Shown here: positions 23,681 to 33,064 of the stretch, piece by piece | Numbering within the stretch: position 1 is the stretch's first letter | Layout: each line of letters begins with the position of its first letter | Assembly: GCF_000732605.1 (NCBI RefSeq) | Contig: NZ_JPME01000044.1 | Coordinates: forward strand, 1 to 39,933 | From: Lacrimispora celerecrescens | GTDB lineage: Bacteria; Bacillota; Clostridia; Lachnospirales; Lachnospiraceae | DNA length: 39,933 bases | Direction of reading: 5' to 3' | The notes under the pieces: model-generated | The model's database searches: none | Told to the model about the DNA's origin: nothing | The model's input: only the letters and a program-made list of their open reading frames with translations | Program-made: the position numbers and the translations under genes

Positions 23681-23842
23681 ATGCCTGGAAATAGGAATAT
23701 AACACCACAAGAAAAAATTAAGGCTGTGAAAGAATTTTTATCCGGGAATGGTTCAGAGTATACCATTGCAGAAAAGTATGGTGTATCACGTAGTGGTTTT
23801 AGACGCTGGGTATTAAAATTCTTTTTTTCGATTAATTTATAA
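23681..23842 (+). pseudogene. Truncated IS3-family orfA
   Basis: The 53-codon reading frame begins like an IS3/IS150 OrfA helix-turn-helix protein: NITPQEKIKAVKEFL, then TIAEKYGVSRSGFRRWV. After WVLKF the sequence runs into FFSINL and a stop, where family members continue with the rest of the HTH and a leucine zipper. No orfB or right end follows, so only the left end of the element remains. It has a strong but hairpin-sequestered ribosome binding site. Confidence 0.7.
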
Positions 23843-24021
23843 TAAAACGCAGAGATCGTAGAAACAGATGATAGGAACAAAAGGTAGAACTATTTTCTCA
23901 CCTCCAAATTAAGCACGTAAAAAATCAAATTGAGTACACGGCAATACAAAGTCGGCGTTCATTATTTTATACTATATGGATATGTTTCCACATCAAGTTA
24001 AATCCAGATTAATGGTGCCGC

Positions 24022-25812
24022 ATGCATAGCGGCGGAATGGAGTTCAATTTGAACGAGTTTATTTTTAACAGTATGTTTAAAGATATCAATATCCCCGTTA
24101 TAGTATGTGAGGCTGGAGATGAAATGATAGTATCCTTTGCCAACAGGGAAGCATACCTGCTTCTTAACCCGTCAATCATTTTGGAGAAACCCGATGCAGA
24201 TTCCTCCCTGAAGGTTCCTCTCCGCCAATTAATGCGTTTTCAGAATGAAAGGGAACAGGATCATATTCGTCAGACACTGGAACATGCCGGCTCTCTTAGC
24301 CAGTACCCATTAAAACTGATATCACCTGAAGAAAGAGTTATTTCTGTTAAAATTGCCGCAAACATTGCATGCCTTGGCGAGTCAAAATATATCATTATAT
24401 ACGTTTTTTATGACGACTCAGACTGCGATTCATCGAATAAATATAATGATATTTTAGCCTACGTTTTGAATACATCCTACCACTCTACGGATATAAACCA
24501 GGCTGTGCAGATGATTCTGTCCCGAGTGGGTGAATACATCGATGTCAGCCGTGTGTATATCTTTGAGGATCTTTTTAATAGTTACACGCGCAATACATAT
24601 GAGTGGTGTGCACCGGGCGTGGAACCTGCAATACAGGATTTACAAAACCTCTGCAAAGATGACTATAGTTACGATATCATTGTGAACCCCTCTGGCCTGT
24701 ATGTTTCCGATGATGTAAGTACGCTGACGGAAAAGGACCGGGCCATACTGGAGCCACAGGGAATTAAAGCACTTGCTATCCTGCCGTTATTCCAACATGA
24801 TACGCCAATAGGATTTATTGGCTATGACGACTGTATGAAAACACGGCGTTGGAGCTACAGAGAGTTGATGTTTTTAAAAGGTGTGGGCAGTGTCATATCC
24901 TCATTGATTATCAGGCGCAACGAGGAAACGGAGATTATCCGCAGCTACGAGGTACTGCAAACGATCAGCGACAACATTGACTCTATCATCTTTGTTAATG
25001 ATTTGGAAACCTTCGAACTTAAATTTGTAAACCGGACACTTACGGATCAACTGGGAATTGAATCGGATGGAGTGTTGGGAAGAAAATGCTGGGAGGTGCT
25101 GCAAAAGGGAATGGATGGTCCTTGTCCTTTTTGTTCAATTCCCAAGCTGAAATGCAGTGGTTTTGCTCCTAATAAGGGGGTTCTGGAATATGAGCATCAG
25201 AATACAATCAACGGCAACTGGTACTGGGTCAAAGATTCAGTCATTCGCTGGGTAGATGGTACTCTGGCTCATTTTGAGGTGGCGATTGATATAACCTTGC
25301 GGAAAAAGTGCGAGGAACAATTGCACTATTTTGCTTCAACGGATGCGCTGACTGGCGTATCTAACCGTGAATGGGGCATCAAGATCCTGCAAAAAACGCA
25401 TGGTTCGCTTCAAATGACGAAACCTGCTGTATCTTTATGCTTTATTGATTTAGATGGATTAAAGTCCATTAATGACATTTTCGGACATGCTGCTGGCGAT
25501 GAGGCAATTAACAGTGTAGCCCGAGCCATTTCCAAGCGAATCCGCAAGGATGATATGGTTTGCCGGTGGGGTGGCGATGAATTCCTTGTTCTGCTGGGAT
25601 GCGGTGTTATGGATGCTGATGCTATAATATGTAATATACAAGAAGACTTAAAAGCAAAGGTTCTAGAGGGAACTGGCTCTGCATTATCCTTTAGTTATGG
25701 AATCGTCGATTTTACTATGTTTGATAGTGTGGATGCTGCAATCGCCGCTGCTGACAGTTTTATGTACTATAATAAGAATTCCAAACCTTCCCGGATTAAA
25801 GACATACGATGA
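24022..25812 (+). CDS. Diguanylate cyclase with PAS-GAF-PAS sensor
   Basis: The 596-residue protein makes c-di-GMP from two GTP. Order of domains: an N-terminal PAS-like region (about 15-130), a GAF domain (about 150-300, with ILPLFQHDTPIGFIGYDDC), a PAS domain (about 315-430, with CPFCSIPKL and a short Cys cluster) and a C-terminal GGDEF domain (about 440-590) with DALTGVSNR, the metal-binding FIDLDGLKSIND and an intact GGDEF active loop. There is no membrane segment, so it senses a cytoplasmic signal. The start is ATG 24022 or ATG 24037; neither has a strong ribosome binding site. It precedes the glycine operon but has its own transcription unit. Confidence 0.87.
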   Translation: MHSGGMEFNLNEFIFNSMFKDINIPVIVCEAGDEMIVSFANREAYLLLNPSIILEKPDADSSLKVPLRQLMRFQNEREQDHIRQTLEHAGSLSQYPLKLISPEERVISVKIAANIACLGESKYIIIYVFYDDSDCDSSNKYNDILAYVLNTSYHSTDINQAVQMILSRVGEYIDVSRVYIFEDLFNSYTRNTYEWCAPGVEPAIQDLQNLCKDDYSYDIIVNPSGLYVSDDVSTLTEKDRAILEPQGIKALAILPLFQHDTPIGFIGYDDCMKTRRWSYRELMFLKGVGSVISSLIIRRNEETEIIRSYEVLQTISDNIDSIIFVNDLETFELKFVNRTLTDQLGIESDGVLGRKCWEVLQKGMDGPCPFCSIPKLKCSGFAPNKGVLEYEHQNTINGNWYWVKDSVIRWVDGTLAHFEVAIDITLRKKCEEQLHYFASTDALTGVSNREWGIKILQKTHGSLQMTKPAVSLCFIDLDGLKSINDIFGHAAGDEAINSVARAISKRIRKDDMVCRWGGDEFLVLLGCGVMDADAIICNIQEDLKAKVLEGTGSALSFSYGIVDFTMFDSVDAAIAAADSFMYYNKNSKPSRIKDIR

Positions 25813-25899
25813 ACTGCTCGCAGCCAGGCTGTAAGGAGCCGCCTTAAAAGATAGTTAAAAAGTTGTCAGAATTATTCTAAAAGGTTGTGTAAAAAATGA

Positions 25900-25928
25900 T
25901 TGACAGTGCCAAAATACTCTGATAATAT
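25900..25928 (+). promoter_or_regulatory. Promoter of the glycine cleavage operon
   Basis: TTGACA (25900-25905), a 17-bp spacer and TAATAT (25923-25928), directly before the riboswitch. Confidence 0.75.
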
Positions 25929-25939
25929 CAATAATAAAT

Positions 25940-26082
25940 AACGGATGATGAATCAGAGAGAGAGCACAAATCTGTGCCGCCGAAGGGGAAGGCAGAAACT
26001 CTCAGGCAAAAGGATCGGATTCGGACGTAACTCTGGAGAACATTTATGTACCGACGAAGTTAATCTTTCAGGTAAAAGGACA
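25940..26082 (+). ncRNA. Tandem glycine riboswitch
   Basis: Two glycine aptamers in series. The first runs GAGAGAGC...GCCGCCGAAGGGG...ACTCTCAGGCAAAAGGA...GGACGTAACTCTGGAGA; the second continues ACCGACGAAGT...ATCTTTCAGGTAAAAGGACAGAGG. The conserved cores CCGAAGG / CTCAGGCAAAAGGA and the CTCTGGAGA linker are characteristic. It precedes gcvT by about 110 nt with a terminator in between, so glycine binding is expected to allow read-through and switch on glycine catabolism. Confidence 0.93.
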
Positions 26083-26083
26083 G

Positions 26084-26130
26084 AGGCAGACAGGAATATC
26101 CAATACGGATACTTCTTTCTGCCTTTTTTT
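26084..26130 (+). terminator. Riboswitch expression-platform terminator
   Basis: AGGCAGA / TCTGCCT (26084-26090 / 26118-26124) enclosing a smaller stem, followed by seven T's. The 5' arm adjoins the last stem of aptamer 2 (ACAGAGG), so the two can compete. Confidence 0.75.
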
Positions 26131-26189
26131 GTGCATATAACGGATGATGTTCCTATATTATCATATAAATTATTTAAGGAGGATTAAAC

Positions 26190-27272
26190 ATGGAACTTAA
26201 AACACCGCTTTATGAAATTCATCTGAAGTATCACGGTAAAATGGTCCCTTTTGCCGGGTATCTTCTGCCTATCCAATATGAAGAGGGCATCATAAAGGAG
26301 CATATGGCAGTAAGAACGAGGGCAGGGCTTTTTGATGTTTCCCATATGGGAGAAATCATCTGTAAGGGGAAAGATGCACTTGAGAATCTTAATCGTCTGC
26401 TGACCAATGATTTTACCGATATGGAGATCGGACAGGCAAGATACAGCCCCATGTGCAATGAGCACGGGGGAACGGTGGATGATCTGATTGTATATAAGAA
26501 AAAGGAAGAGGAGTACTTCATTGTCGTAAATGCTTCCAATAAAGAAAAGGATTACCAGTGGATGCTGGAACATAAGTTAGGAGAAGTGGAGTTTGAAGAT
26601 ATTTCCGATAAAATCGCTCAAATCGCCCTGCAAGGTCCCAGATCACAGGAAATACTTATGAAACTCACCTCAGATATACCTGAAAAATACTATCATGCAG
26701 TGTTTGATGGAAAAGTGGCCGGAATTCCTTGTATGGTATCCAGAACCGGTTATACAGGGGAAGATGGTTTTGAACTGTATTTAGAAAATCAATATGCTGA
26801 GACCATGTGGGAAACACTTATGGAGGCTGGCAGTGAATATGTACTGATCCCATGCGGTCTGGGAGCCAGGGATACTCTGAGGCTGGAGGCAGGCATGCCG
26901 CTGTACGGGCATGAAATGAATGATGATATTAATCCTGTGGAAATCGGTCTTGGATTTGCAGTGAAGATGCAAAAGGATGATTTTATCGGAAAAAGCCATT
27001 TACCAAATAAAGATTCCCTCACAAGAAAACGAGTTGGCCTAAGGGTAACCGGGCGTGGAATCATAAGGGAACAGGAAGAGGTACTTGCAGAGGGGAAGAA
27101 GGCAGGCTTTACAACATCGGGAACCCATTGCCCATATCTGGGCTATCCGGCAGCCATGGCTATTTTAGATAAAGAATATACAGCAGCAGGTACGAAAGTA
27201 ACGGTAATCGTCCGGGGAAGAGAAGTAGAAGCGGAAGTGGTAACCCTTCCATTTTATAGAAAATCAAAATAA
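26190..27272 (+). CDS. gcvT: Glycine cleavage T protein (aminomethyltransferase)
   Basis: The 360-residue cytosolic enzyme transfers the methylene group from aminomethyl-lipoyl-H protein to tetrahydrofolate, releasing ammonia. Family pattern: [26 protein letters not shown] at the N-terminus, [22 protein letters not shown] and [20 protein letters not shown], which shape the folate pocket. Full length for the family. It has AAGGAGGA upstream and is the first gene after the glycine riboswitch; gcvH follows after 25 bp. Confidence 0.95.
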   Translation: MELKTPLYEIHLKYHGKMVPFAGYLLPIQYEEGIIKEHMAVRTRAGLFDVSHMGEIICKGKDALENLNRLLTNDFTDMEIGQARYSPMCNEHGGTVDDLIVYKKKEEEYFIVVNASNKEKDYQWMLEHKLGEVEFEDISDKIAQIALQGPRSQEILMKLTSDIPEKYYHAVFDGKVAGIPCMVSRTGYTGEDGFELYLENQYAETMWETLMEAGSEYVLIPCGLGARDTLRLEAGMPLYGHEMNDDINPVEIGLGFAVKMQKDDFIGKSHLPNKDSLTRKRVGLRVTGRGIIREQEEVLAEGKKAGFTTSGTHCPYLGYPAAMAILDKEYTAAGTKVTVIVRGREVEAEVVTLPFYRKSK

Positions 27273-27297
27273 CCTACAAGGAAAAGGAGAATTAATT

Positions 27298-27681
27298 ATG
27301 AAGGTATTAGGGGATCTGGTTTATACCAAAACACATGAATGGGTGAGATTTGAAGATGAAACAACGGCTTTGGTCGGACTTACAGATCATGCGCAGCAGT
27401 CATTGGGAGAACTTGTTTTTGTTAATCTTCCGGAAGAAGGTGACGATACGACAGCCGGTGAAGTATTTGCTGATGTGGAATCTGTTAAGGCCGTTTCCGA
27501 TGTATATTGCCCGGTAACCGGAGTTGTATCAGAAATCAATGAAGAACTTTTAGACTCACCGGAAAAGATCAATGAGGCTCCTTATGAAGCCTGGTTTGTG
27601 AAAATCACCGATATTACGGATAAAGAAGAATTCTTAAGTCCTGAGGAATACGAAGAACTTGTTAAAAAAGACATGGAATAA
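27298..27681 (+). CDS. gcvH: Glycine cleavage H protein
   Basis: The 127-residue lipoyl carrier shuttles the aminomethyl group between the P, T and L proteins. The lipoylated Lys64 is in [15 protein letters not shown], in the standard hairpin-turn context, and HEWVRFED and [18 protein letters not shown] blocks precede it. Normal length. AAAAGGAG is the ribosome binding site. The lipoate ligase gene of the same operon (30462) presumably loads it. Confidence 0.95.
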   Translation: MKVLGDLVYTKTHEWVRFEDETTALVGLTDHAQQSLGELVFVNLPEEGDDTTAGEVFADVESVKAVSDVYCPVTGVVSEINEELLDSPEKINEAPYEAWFVKITDITDKEEFLSPEEYEELVKKDME

Positions 27682-27694
27682 AGGAGATCTGCAT

Positions 27695-29014
27695 ATGGGT
27701 TCATTTGTACCGGCAACCGACCATGACAGAAAAGAAATGCTGTCAGCGATCGGAATTGAGAGCATAGAAGACCTTTTTGGGCAGCTTCCTCAGGAGGTTT
27801 TATTAAAGGATGGATTGAATCTTCCTAACGGAATGTCTGAAATGGAAGTAAATAAAAAGATGGAAGGCATTGCAGCAAAAAATACGGTGTTTCCAGTTAT
27901 ATTCAGAGGAGCAGGTGCTTACAAGCATTACATTCCTTCCATTGTAAAAAGCGTGATATCCAAAGAAACCCTGTACACCGCCTATACCCCGTATCAGGCG
28001 GAAATGAGCCAGGGAATCTTACAATCCATATATGAATACCAGACAATGATCTGTGAGATTACAGGGATGGATGTGGCCAATGCCTCCGTATATGACGGCG
28101 CGTCTGCGGCGGCTGAAGCGGTAGCTATGTGCAGGGATAGAAAGAAAAACAGGGCATTTGTTTCCGCAGCGGTTCATCCTCAGGTAATAGAAACCATAAA
28201 GACCTATTGTTTTGGAAACGGGATGGAACTTACGGTTATTCCGGAAAAAGACGGTATAACAGATCTGGATTTTCTAAAAGAACATCTGGATAGTCAGGCC
28301 GCATGTGTCTACATTCAGAATCCAAATTATTACGGCAGTCTGGAACCGGCAGAAGAGATCGGAAGCATAGCAAAGGAAGCCAATGCCCGCTATATCATGG
28401 GAGTGAATCCTATTTCTTTGGGAATCATTAAGACACCGATAGAATACGGTGCTGATATTGCAGTAGGAGAGGGGCAGCCCCTTGGATTGCCGCTATCATT
28501 CGGCGGACCATATATTGGCTTTATGGCATGTACGAAAGAATTGATCAGAAAGCTTCCGGGAAGGATCGTTGGGGAAACCGTTGATTCCAATGGAAAAACA
28601 GGCTACGTCTTAACCCTTCAGGCGAGGGAACAGCATATCCGAAGAGAAAAAGCATTAAGTAACGTCTGCTCAAACCAGGCGCTTTGTGCATTGGCAGTGT
28701 CCGTCTATTTATCTGCAATGGGGGCAGAAGGACTGAAGCAGACAGCCATTCAATGTATGTCAAAAGCTCATTATATGGCGGAGCAATTGGAAGCAATCGG
28801 ATATTCGGTTGTAAACCAAGGGGAATTCTTCCACGAATTTGTGACCACTTCAAAAATCCCGGCTGAACAGGTGATGGGGAAACTGGAAGAACATGGAATT
28901 CTTGGCGGCTATCCCTTAACCGGAGAAAGAGCCGGACAAATCTTATGGTGCTGCACGGAAATGAATGCTAAGGATGACATTGACCGTGTCATTGGCATTC
29001 TGAAGGAGGTGTAA
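27695..29014 (+). CDS. gcvPA: Glycine dehydrogenase subunit 1 (P protein, alpha)
   Basis: The 439-residue product corresponds to the N-terminal half of the PLP-dependent P protein, split into two subunits as in many Firmicutes and archaea. Visible: FVPATDHDRKEML, GAGAYKHYIPSIV, YTPYQAEMSQGILQ, DVANASVYDGASAAAEA and ALQAREQHIRREKA-type blocks. The pocket lysine is on the beta subunit. I chose ATG 27695, 8 nt after AAGGAG; an earlier in-frame start lies inside gcvH. It decarboxylates glycine together with gcvPB, which begins 4 bp downstream. Confidence 0.94.
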   Translation: MGSFVPATDHDRKEMLSAIGIESIEDLFGQLPQEVLLKDGLNLPNGMSEMEVNKKMEGIAAKNTVFPVIFRGAGAYKHYIPSIVKSVISKETLYTAYTPYQAEMSQGILQSIYEYQTMICEITGMDVANASVYDGASAAAEAVAMCRDRKKNRAFVSAAVHPQVIETIKTYCFGNGMELTVIPEKDGITDLDFLKEHLDSQAACVYIQNPNYYGSLEPAEEIGSIAKEANARYIMGVNPISLGIIKTPIEYGADIAVGEGQPLGLPLSFGGPYIGFMACTKELIRKLPGRIVGETVDSNGKTGYVLTLQAREQHIRREKALSNVCSNQALCALAVSVYLSAMGAEGLKQTAIQCMSKAHYMAEQLEAIGYSVVNQGEFFHEFVTTSKIPAEQVMGKLEEHGILGGYPLTGERAGQILWCCTEMNAKDDIDRVIGILKEV

Positions 29015-29018
29015 GGTT

Positions 29019-30443
29019 ATGCTGATATTTGAAAAGGGACAGGAAGGAAGAATGATGACCATTCTGCCGGAATGTGATGTGCCGGTAAGCCTGCCGGAAG
29101 AAGGCAGCTTGAGAAAAAAGAGCATGCACCTTCCCCAAGTGTCTGAAAATGATATAAGCAGACATTATACAGAAATAGCGAAAAAGGCATATGGTGTCAA
29201 TGACGGCTTTTATCCTTTGGGCTCTTGTACCATGAAATACAATCCCAAGATCAATGAAGATACAGCAGCTCTTCCTGGCTTTAAACAAATTCATCCGCTG
29301 CAGCCGGAGCATACGGTGCAGGGTTGTATGGAAGTATTAAAAACAGCAGAGCAATACTTATGTGAGATCACTGGAATGAGCCGTATGACTTTCCAGCCGG
29401 CAGCAGGAGCCCACGGTGAATTTACCGGACTTTTGCTGATAAAAGCATATCACGAAAGCCGCGGTGACAATAAAAGAACAAAGATCATCGTACCAGATTC
29501 CGCCCATGGAACCAATCCTGCCAGTGCGACAATGGTGGGCTATTCGGTAATCAGTATCCCATCTGCGGAAGACGGCGGAGTGGATTTGGAGGAATTAAAA
29601 AAAGCAGTCGGGGAAGATACAGCAGGACTGATGTTAACCAATCCCAATACATTAGGTCTTTTTGATAGAAACATACTGGAGATTACAAAAATCGTTCATG
29701 AAGCCGGAGGACTGAATTACTATGACGGAGCAAATTTAAACGCCGTTATGGGCATGATCAGACCAGGTGACATGGGATTTGATGTGGTCCATTTAAATCT
29801 TCATAAGACGTTTTCTACCCCTCACGGAGGCGGTGGCCCGGGCAGCGGACCAGTTGGCTGCAAGGATCTCCTGGCTGAGTTTTTACCCGGCAGCATGGTA
29901 GAGGAAGAGGAAGGATACGTATTTAAACATCCGGCACATACCATCGGACAGGTGAAAAGCTTTTACGGTAACTTTTTAATTGTGGTCAGAGCTATGACGT
30001 ATTTATTTATGCTTGGAAAGGAAGGGGTTCCGGAAGCCTCAAAGCATGCCGTATTAAACGCCAATTACATGATGGCGCAATTAAAGGATGTATATGATAT
30101 GGCTTACCAGGGACCTTGCATGCATGAATTTGTCATGAGCCTTGCAAGGCTTAAAAAAGAAACCGGTGTATCAGCCATGGACATAGCAAAAGGACTTTTG
30201 GACTATGGAATCCATCCACCGACCATGTATTTTCCACTGATCGTGCCAGAAGCGTTAATGGCGGAGCCTACGGAAACGGAATCAAAAGAAACATTGGATA
30301 AAGTGATTGCTGTATTACGCAGTCTTCATGAAACAGCAATGACGAATCCGGAAACTCTTCATCAGGCCCCCATCCACACACCGGTCACCAGACTTGATGA
30401 AGTTAGGGCTGCCAGAAATCCAAAGTTAAAGCACGAATTTTAG
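29019..30443 (+). CDS. gcvPB: Glycine dehydrogenase subunit 2 (P protein, beta)
   Basis: The 474-residue PLP-binding half of the P protein. The Schiff-base Lys263 is in HLNLHKTFSTPHGGGGPGSG, and GSCTMKYNPKIN, DSAHGTNPASA and YYDGANLNA are the usual cofactor-pocket motifs. Length is normal for GcvPB. Only 4 bp separate it from gcvPA, with AAGGAGGT overlapping the gcvPA stop, fitting equal synthesis of the two subunits. Confidence 0.95.
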   Translation: MLIFEKGQEGRMMTILPECDVPVSLPEEGSLRKKSMHLPQVSENDISRHYTEIAKKAYGVNDGFYPLGSCTMKYNPKINEDTAALPGFKQIHPLQPEHTVQGCMEVLKTAEQYLCEITGMSRMTFQPAAGAHGEFTGLLLIKAYHESRGDNKRTKIIVPDSAHGTNPASATMVGYSVISIPSAEDGGVDLEELKKAVGEDTAGLMLTNPNTLGLFDRNILEITKIVHEAGGLNYYDGANLNAVMGMIRPGDMGFDVVHLNLHKTFSTPHGGGGPGSGPVGCKDLLAEFLPGSMVEEEEGYVFKHPAHTIGQVKSFYGNFLIVVRAMTYLFMLGKEGVPEASKHAVLNANYMMAQLKDVYDMAYQGPCMHEFVMSLARLKKETGVSAMDIAKGLLDYGIHPPTMYFPLIVPEALMAEPTETESKETLDKVIAVLRSLHETAMTNPETLHQAPIHTPVTRLDEVRAARNPKLKHEF

Positions 30444-30461
30444 ATAAGGAAACAATAAAAG

Positions 30462-31460
30462 ATGATACAGGAAATTAAATATATAGACGGAAGCAGTTAT
30501 GATCCGTATCTGAATCTTGCTATTGAGGAGTATTTATTAGAAAATGCAGGTCGGGATACCTGTATCTTATACCTTTGGCAGAATGAAAATACTGTTGTAA
30601 TCGGTAAAAACCAGAATCCATGGAAGGAATGCAGGATCCGGGAATTGGAGCAGGATGGCGGTCACCTGGTGAGAAGGCTTTCAGGAGGCGGCGCCGTATT
30701 CCATGATCTTGGTAACCTGAACTTTACGTTTCTTGTTAACAAGAATCATTATGATCTGGATAAACAGCTTGAGGTTATTTTGAGCGGGGTCAAAAAACTG
30801 GGAATCCATGCAGAAAAATCAGGACGAAATGATATTACCGTATCAGACAGGAAATTTTCCGGCAATGCCTTTTATACCAGAGGGGAAAAGTGCTATCATC
30901 ATGGGACCCTGTTGGTTCATGCGGATATGGAGAAGCTTTCCAAATACTTACAGGTTTCAAAGGATAAGCTGGCATTAAAAGGAGTGGACTCCGTTAAATC
31001 CAGGGTAACCAATCTTTCTGAATACCGGGCTGACTTAACCATTGATATGCTAAAGGAAAAGCTTCTGGAGGCATTAGAGGAAACTTATGGATGTAAGGCG
31101 GTTTTCTGCAGGCAGGAGGATTTAGACCAGGAAGCATTGTCAGAGGGAAGAAAGAAGTTTTCTTCCTGGGATTGGCTGTACGGGCGTAACATGGATTTTC
31201 AATACGAACTGTCAAAACGCTTTGTTTGGGGAAATGTGATCTGGCAATTTCAGGTAAACAGCGGGATCATACAGGATCTGCAATTATTTTCAGATTCCAT
31301 GGAACCGGATCTTATGGACCGGATCCCCAGGTATATAAAGGGTAGCAGATATGAGAATGAAGATATCTGCAATAAGCTGGATCAAGTGCCTGCAGAAACC
31401 CAGGCCCAGTCGGCCATGATAAAAGACTTAAAAGAGTTTTTTGCTGCTGCAGAATTATAA
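30462..31460 (+). CDS. lplA: Lipoate-protein ligase A
   Basis: The 332-residue enzyme attaches lipoate to acceptor lysines through lipoyl-AMP. The catalytic domain has RRLSGGGAVFHDLGNLNFTF and the lysine loop SDRKFSGNAFY; a C-terminal accessory domain follows from about residue 240 (WDWLYGRNMDFQYELSKRFVWG), as in E. coli LplA. Its only obvious client here is the GcvH of the same operon. It lies 18 bp after gcvPB, with a weak ribosome binding site (AAGGAAAC). Confidence 0.9.
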   Translation: MIQEIKYIDGSSYDPYLNLAIEEYLLENAGRDTCILYLWQNENTVVIGKNQNPWKECRIRELEQDGGHLVRRLSGGGAVFHDLGNLNFTFLVNKNHYDLDKQLEVILSGVKKLGIHAEKSGRNDITVSDRKFSGNAFYTRGEKCYHHGTLLVHADMEKLSKYLQVSKDKLALKGVDSVKSRVTNLSEYRADLTIDMLKEKLLEALEETYGCKAVFCRQEDLDQEALSEGRKKFSSWDWLYGRNMDFQYELSKRFVWGNVIWQFQVNSGIIQDLQLFSDSMEPDLMDRIPRYIKGSRYENEDICNKLDQVPAETQAQSAMIKDLKEFFAAAEL

Positions 31461-31478
31461 AGACCAGGGAGGGATAGG

Positions 31479-32891
31479 ATGGAAGAACGATACGATCTGC
31501 TTGTTATTGGTGCAGGTCCCGGAGGATATGTAGCGGCCATAAAGGCTGCAAAGCTGGGAATGAAGACGGCTGTGATAGAAAACCGGGAAGTAGGCGGTAC
31601 CTGTTTAAACCGAGGCTGCGTTCCTGCCAAGGCCATGCTGCACGCTGCTAAATTATATCAGGAGGTTCTGTCAGGAGAGAGATTCGGAATCATCTCAAAA
31701 GAGGTGAGCTGTGATTATGGAAAAGTGATGTCCTATAAAAATGAAACTTCCGAAAGTCTCAGACTGGGTGTGGAACAGCTTCTTAAGGGAAATAAAATTG
31801 ATCGGATACACGGAACGGGAACGCTGACCAAGGATGGAACGGTCAGGGTCAAGACAGAGGAAGGGGAAGAACTCCTTCAGGCGAAGCATATCCTGCTGGC
31901 AACAGGATCAAAGCCAGCTATTTTGCCGATAGAAGGAATCCGTCTTCCCGGAGTCATGACCAGCGATGAGTTGTTTCAGCTTGATCATGTACCGGAAAGC
32001 CTGATTATTATAGGCGGCGGAGTTATCGGGGTGGAGTTTGCCACCGTATTCGCTTCCTTTGGCTCCAAGGTCACATTACTGGAGGCGGAAGAGAGACTTC
32101 TGCCTGGTCTGGATAAAGAAATCTCACAGAATTTAAAGCTGATATTGAAAAAGAGAGGCGTTGACATCCATACCAAGGCATTTGTCCGAAAAATTGAAAA
32201 AGAGGGCAAAGATTTCATCTGTACCTATGGGGAGATGGCAAAAGACAAAGAAAAGATCGAGGTCATAAAGACGCCGTACCTGCTTTCTGCCACCGGACGT
32301 ATTCCCAATACGGATGGACTGTTTGAAGAAGGGACTTCACTGGAAATGAACCGGGGAAGGATTGTGGTGAAGGAGAACTTTGAAACAAGTATGCCGGGTG
32401 TGTTTGCGATCGGAGATGTGATCGGAGGCATTCAGCTGGCCCACGCTGCAAGCTCCCAGGGCATCTGCGCTGTGGAACTTATGAACGGGGTAGAGCCCTC
32501 CATCGATCTGTCGGTAATTCCGTCATGTGTTTATACGGATCCAGAGATTGCATGTGTCGGAATAACAGAAGAGGAAGCAAAAGGGAAAGGGATCGAGACC
32601 ATTACCGGTAAAACCTTAACCCACGCTAACTGCAAATCATTTATAACAAAGGAAGAGAGAGGCTTTGTTAAAGTTGTAACAGATAAGGAAACAGGCGCAT
32701 TGCTGGGAGCACAAATGATGTGCGCCAGAGCTACGGATATGATTGGAGAGATGGGAACTGCCATTACCAACAAACTTACTGCAGAGCAGCTTTTAAAAGC
32801 CATGCGGGCTCATCCTACTTATAATGAATCAGTAGGGGAAGCGCTTGAGGATTGTATTGGCGGAGCGATTCATGCGCTGCCCCGCAGGTAA
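31479..32891 (+). CDS. lpdA: Dihydrolipoyl dehydrogenase (L protein)
   Basis: The 470-residue flavoprotein reoxidises dihydrolipoyl-H protein with NAD. FAD-binding GAGPGG (11-16), redox disulfide Cys42/Cys47 in GGTCLNRGCVPAK, NAD-binding GGGVIGVEFA, FAD motif FAIGDV and the C-terminal HPTYNES with the catalytic His-Glu pair are all present. GGGAGGGA precedes the ATG. As the last gene it completes the operon, making glycine cleavage independent of other lipoyl dehydrogenases. Confidence 0.95.
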   Translation: MEERYDLLVIGAGPGGYVAAIKAAKLGMKTAVIENREVGGTCLNRGCVPAKAMLHAAKLYQEVLSGERFGIISKEVSCDYGKVMSYKNETSESLRLGVEQLLKGNKIDRIHGTGTLTKDGTVRVKTEEGEELLQAKHILLATGSKPAILPIEGIRLPGVMTSDELFQLDHVPESLIIIGGGVIGVEFATVFASFGSKVTLLEAEERLLPGLDKEISQNLKLILKKRGVDIHTKAFVRKIEKEGKDFICTYGEMAKDKEKIEVIKTPYLLSATGRIPNTDGLFEEGTSLEMNRGRIVVKENFETSMPGVFAIGDVIGGIQLAHAASSQGICAVELMNGVEPSIDLSVIPSCVYTDPEIACVGITEEEAKGKGIETITGKTLTHANCKSFITKEERGFVKVVTDKETGALLGAQMMCARATDMIGEMGTAITNKLTAEQLLKAMRAHPTYNESVGEALEDCIGGAIHALPRR

Positions 32892-32918
32892 TTCTCCTGG
32901 TAAAAAGAAAGGTTAAAT

Positions 32919-32958
32919 AATAAAGGTACATTTTCTATTATGAAGATGTACCTTTATT
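32919..32958 (+). terminator. Terminator of the gcv operon
   Basis: A perfect 12-bp stem AATAAAGGTACA / TGTACCTTTATT with a 16-nt loop. AT-rich, and followed by only a weak T stretch (TGTTTTT). Confidence 0.55.
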
Positions 32959-33064
32959 TGTTTTTAAACTCCACTATGTTATAATGGTTTAGCAGAAAAT
33001 ATCATGCAGCCCCTCCATTGTTTCGGTAAACTAAAGAAAACGAATACAAGGAGGAATCAACATT

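Noticed and set aside
25945-26187. 80-codon frame across the riboswitch
   Set aside because: It coincides with the conserved glycine aptamers and has no protein-like features.
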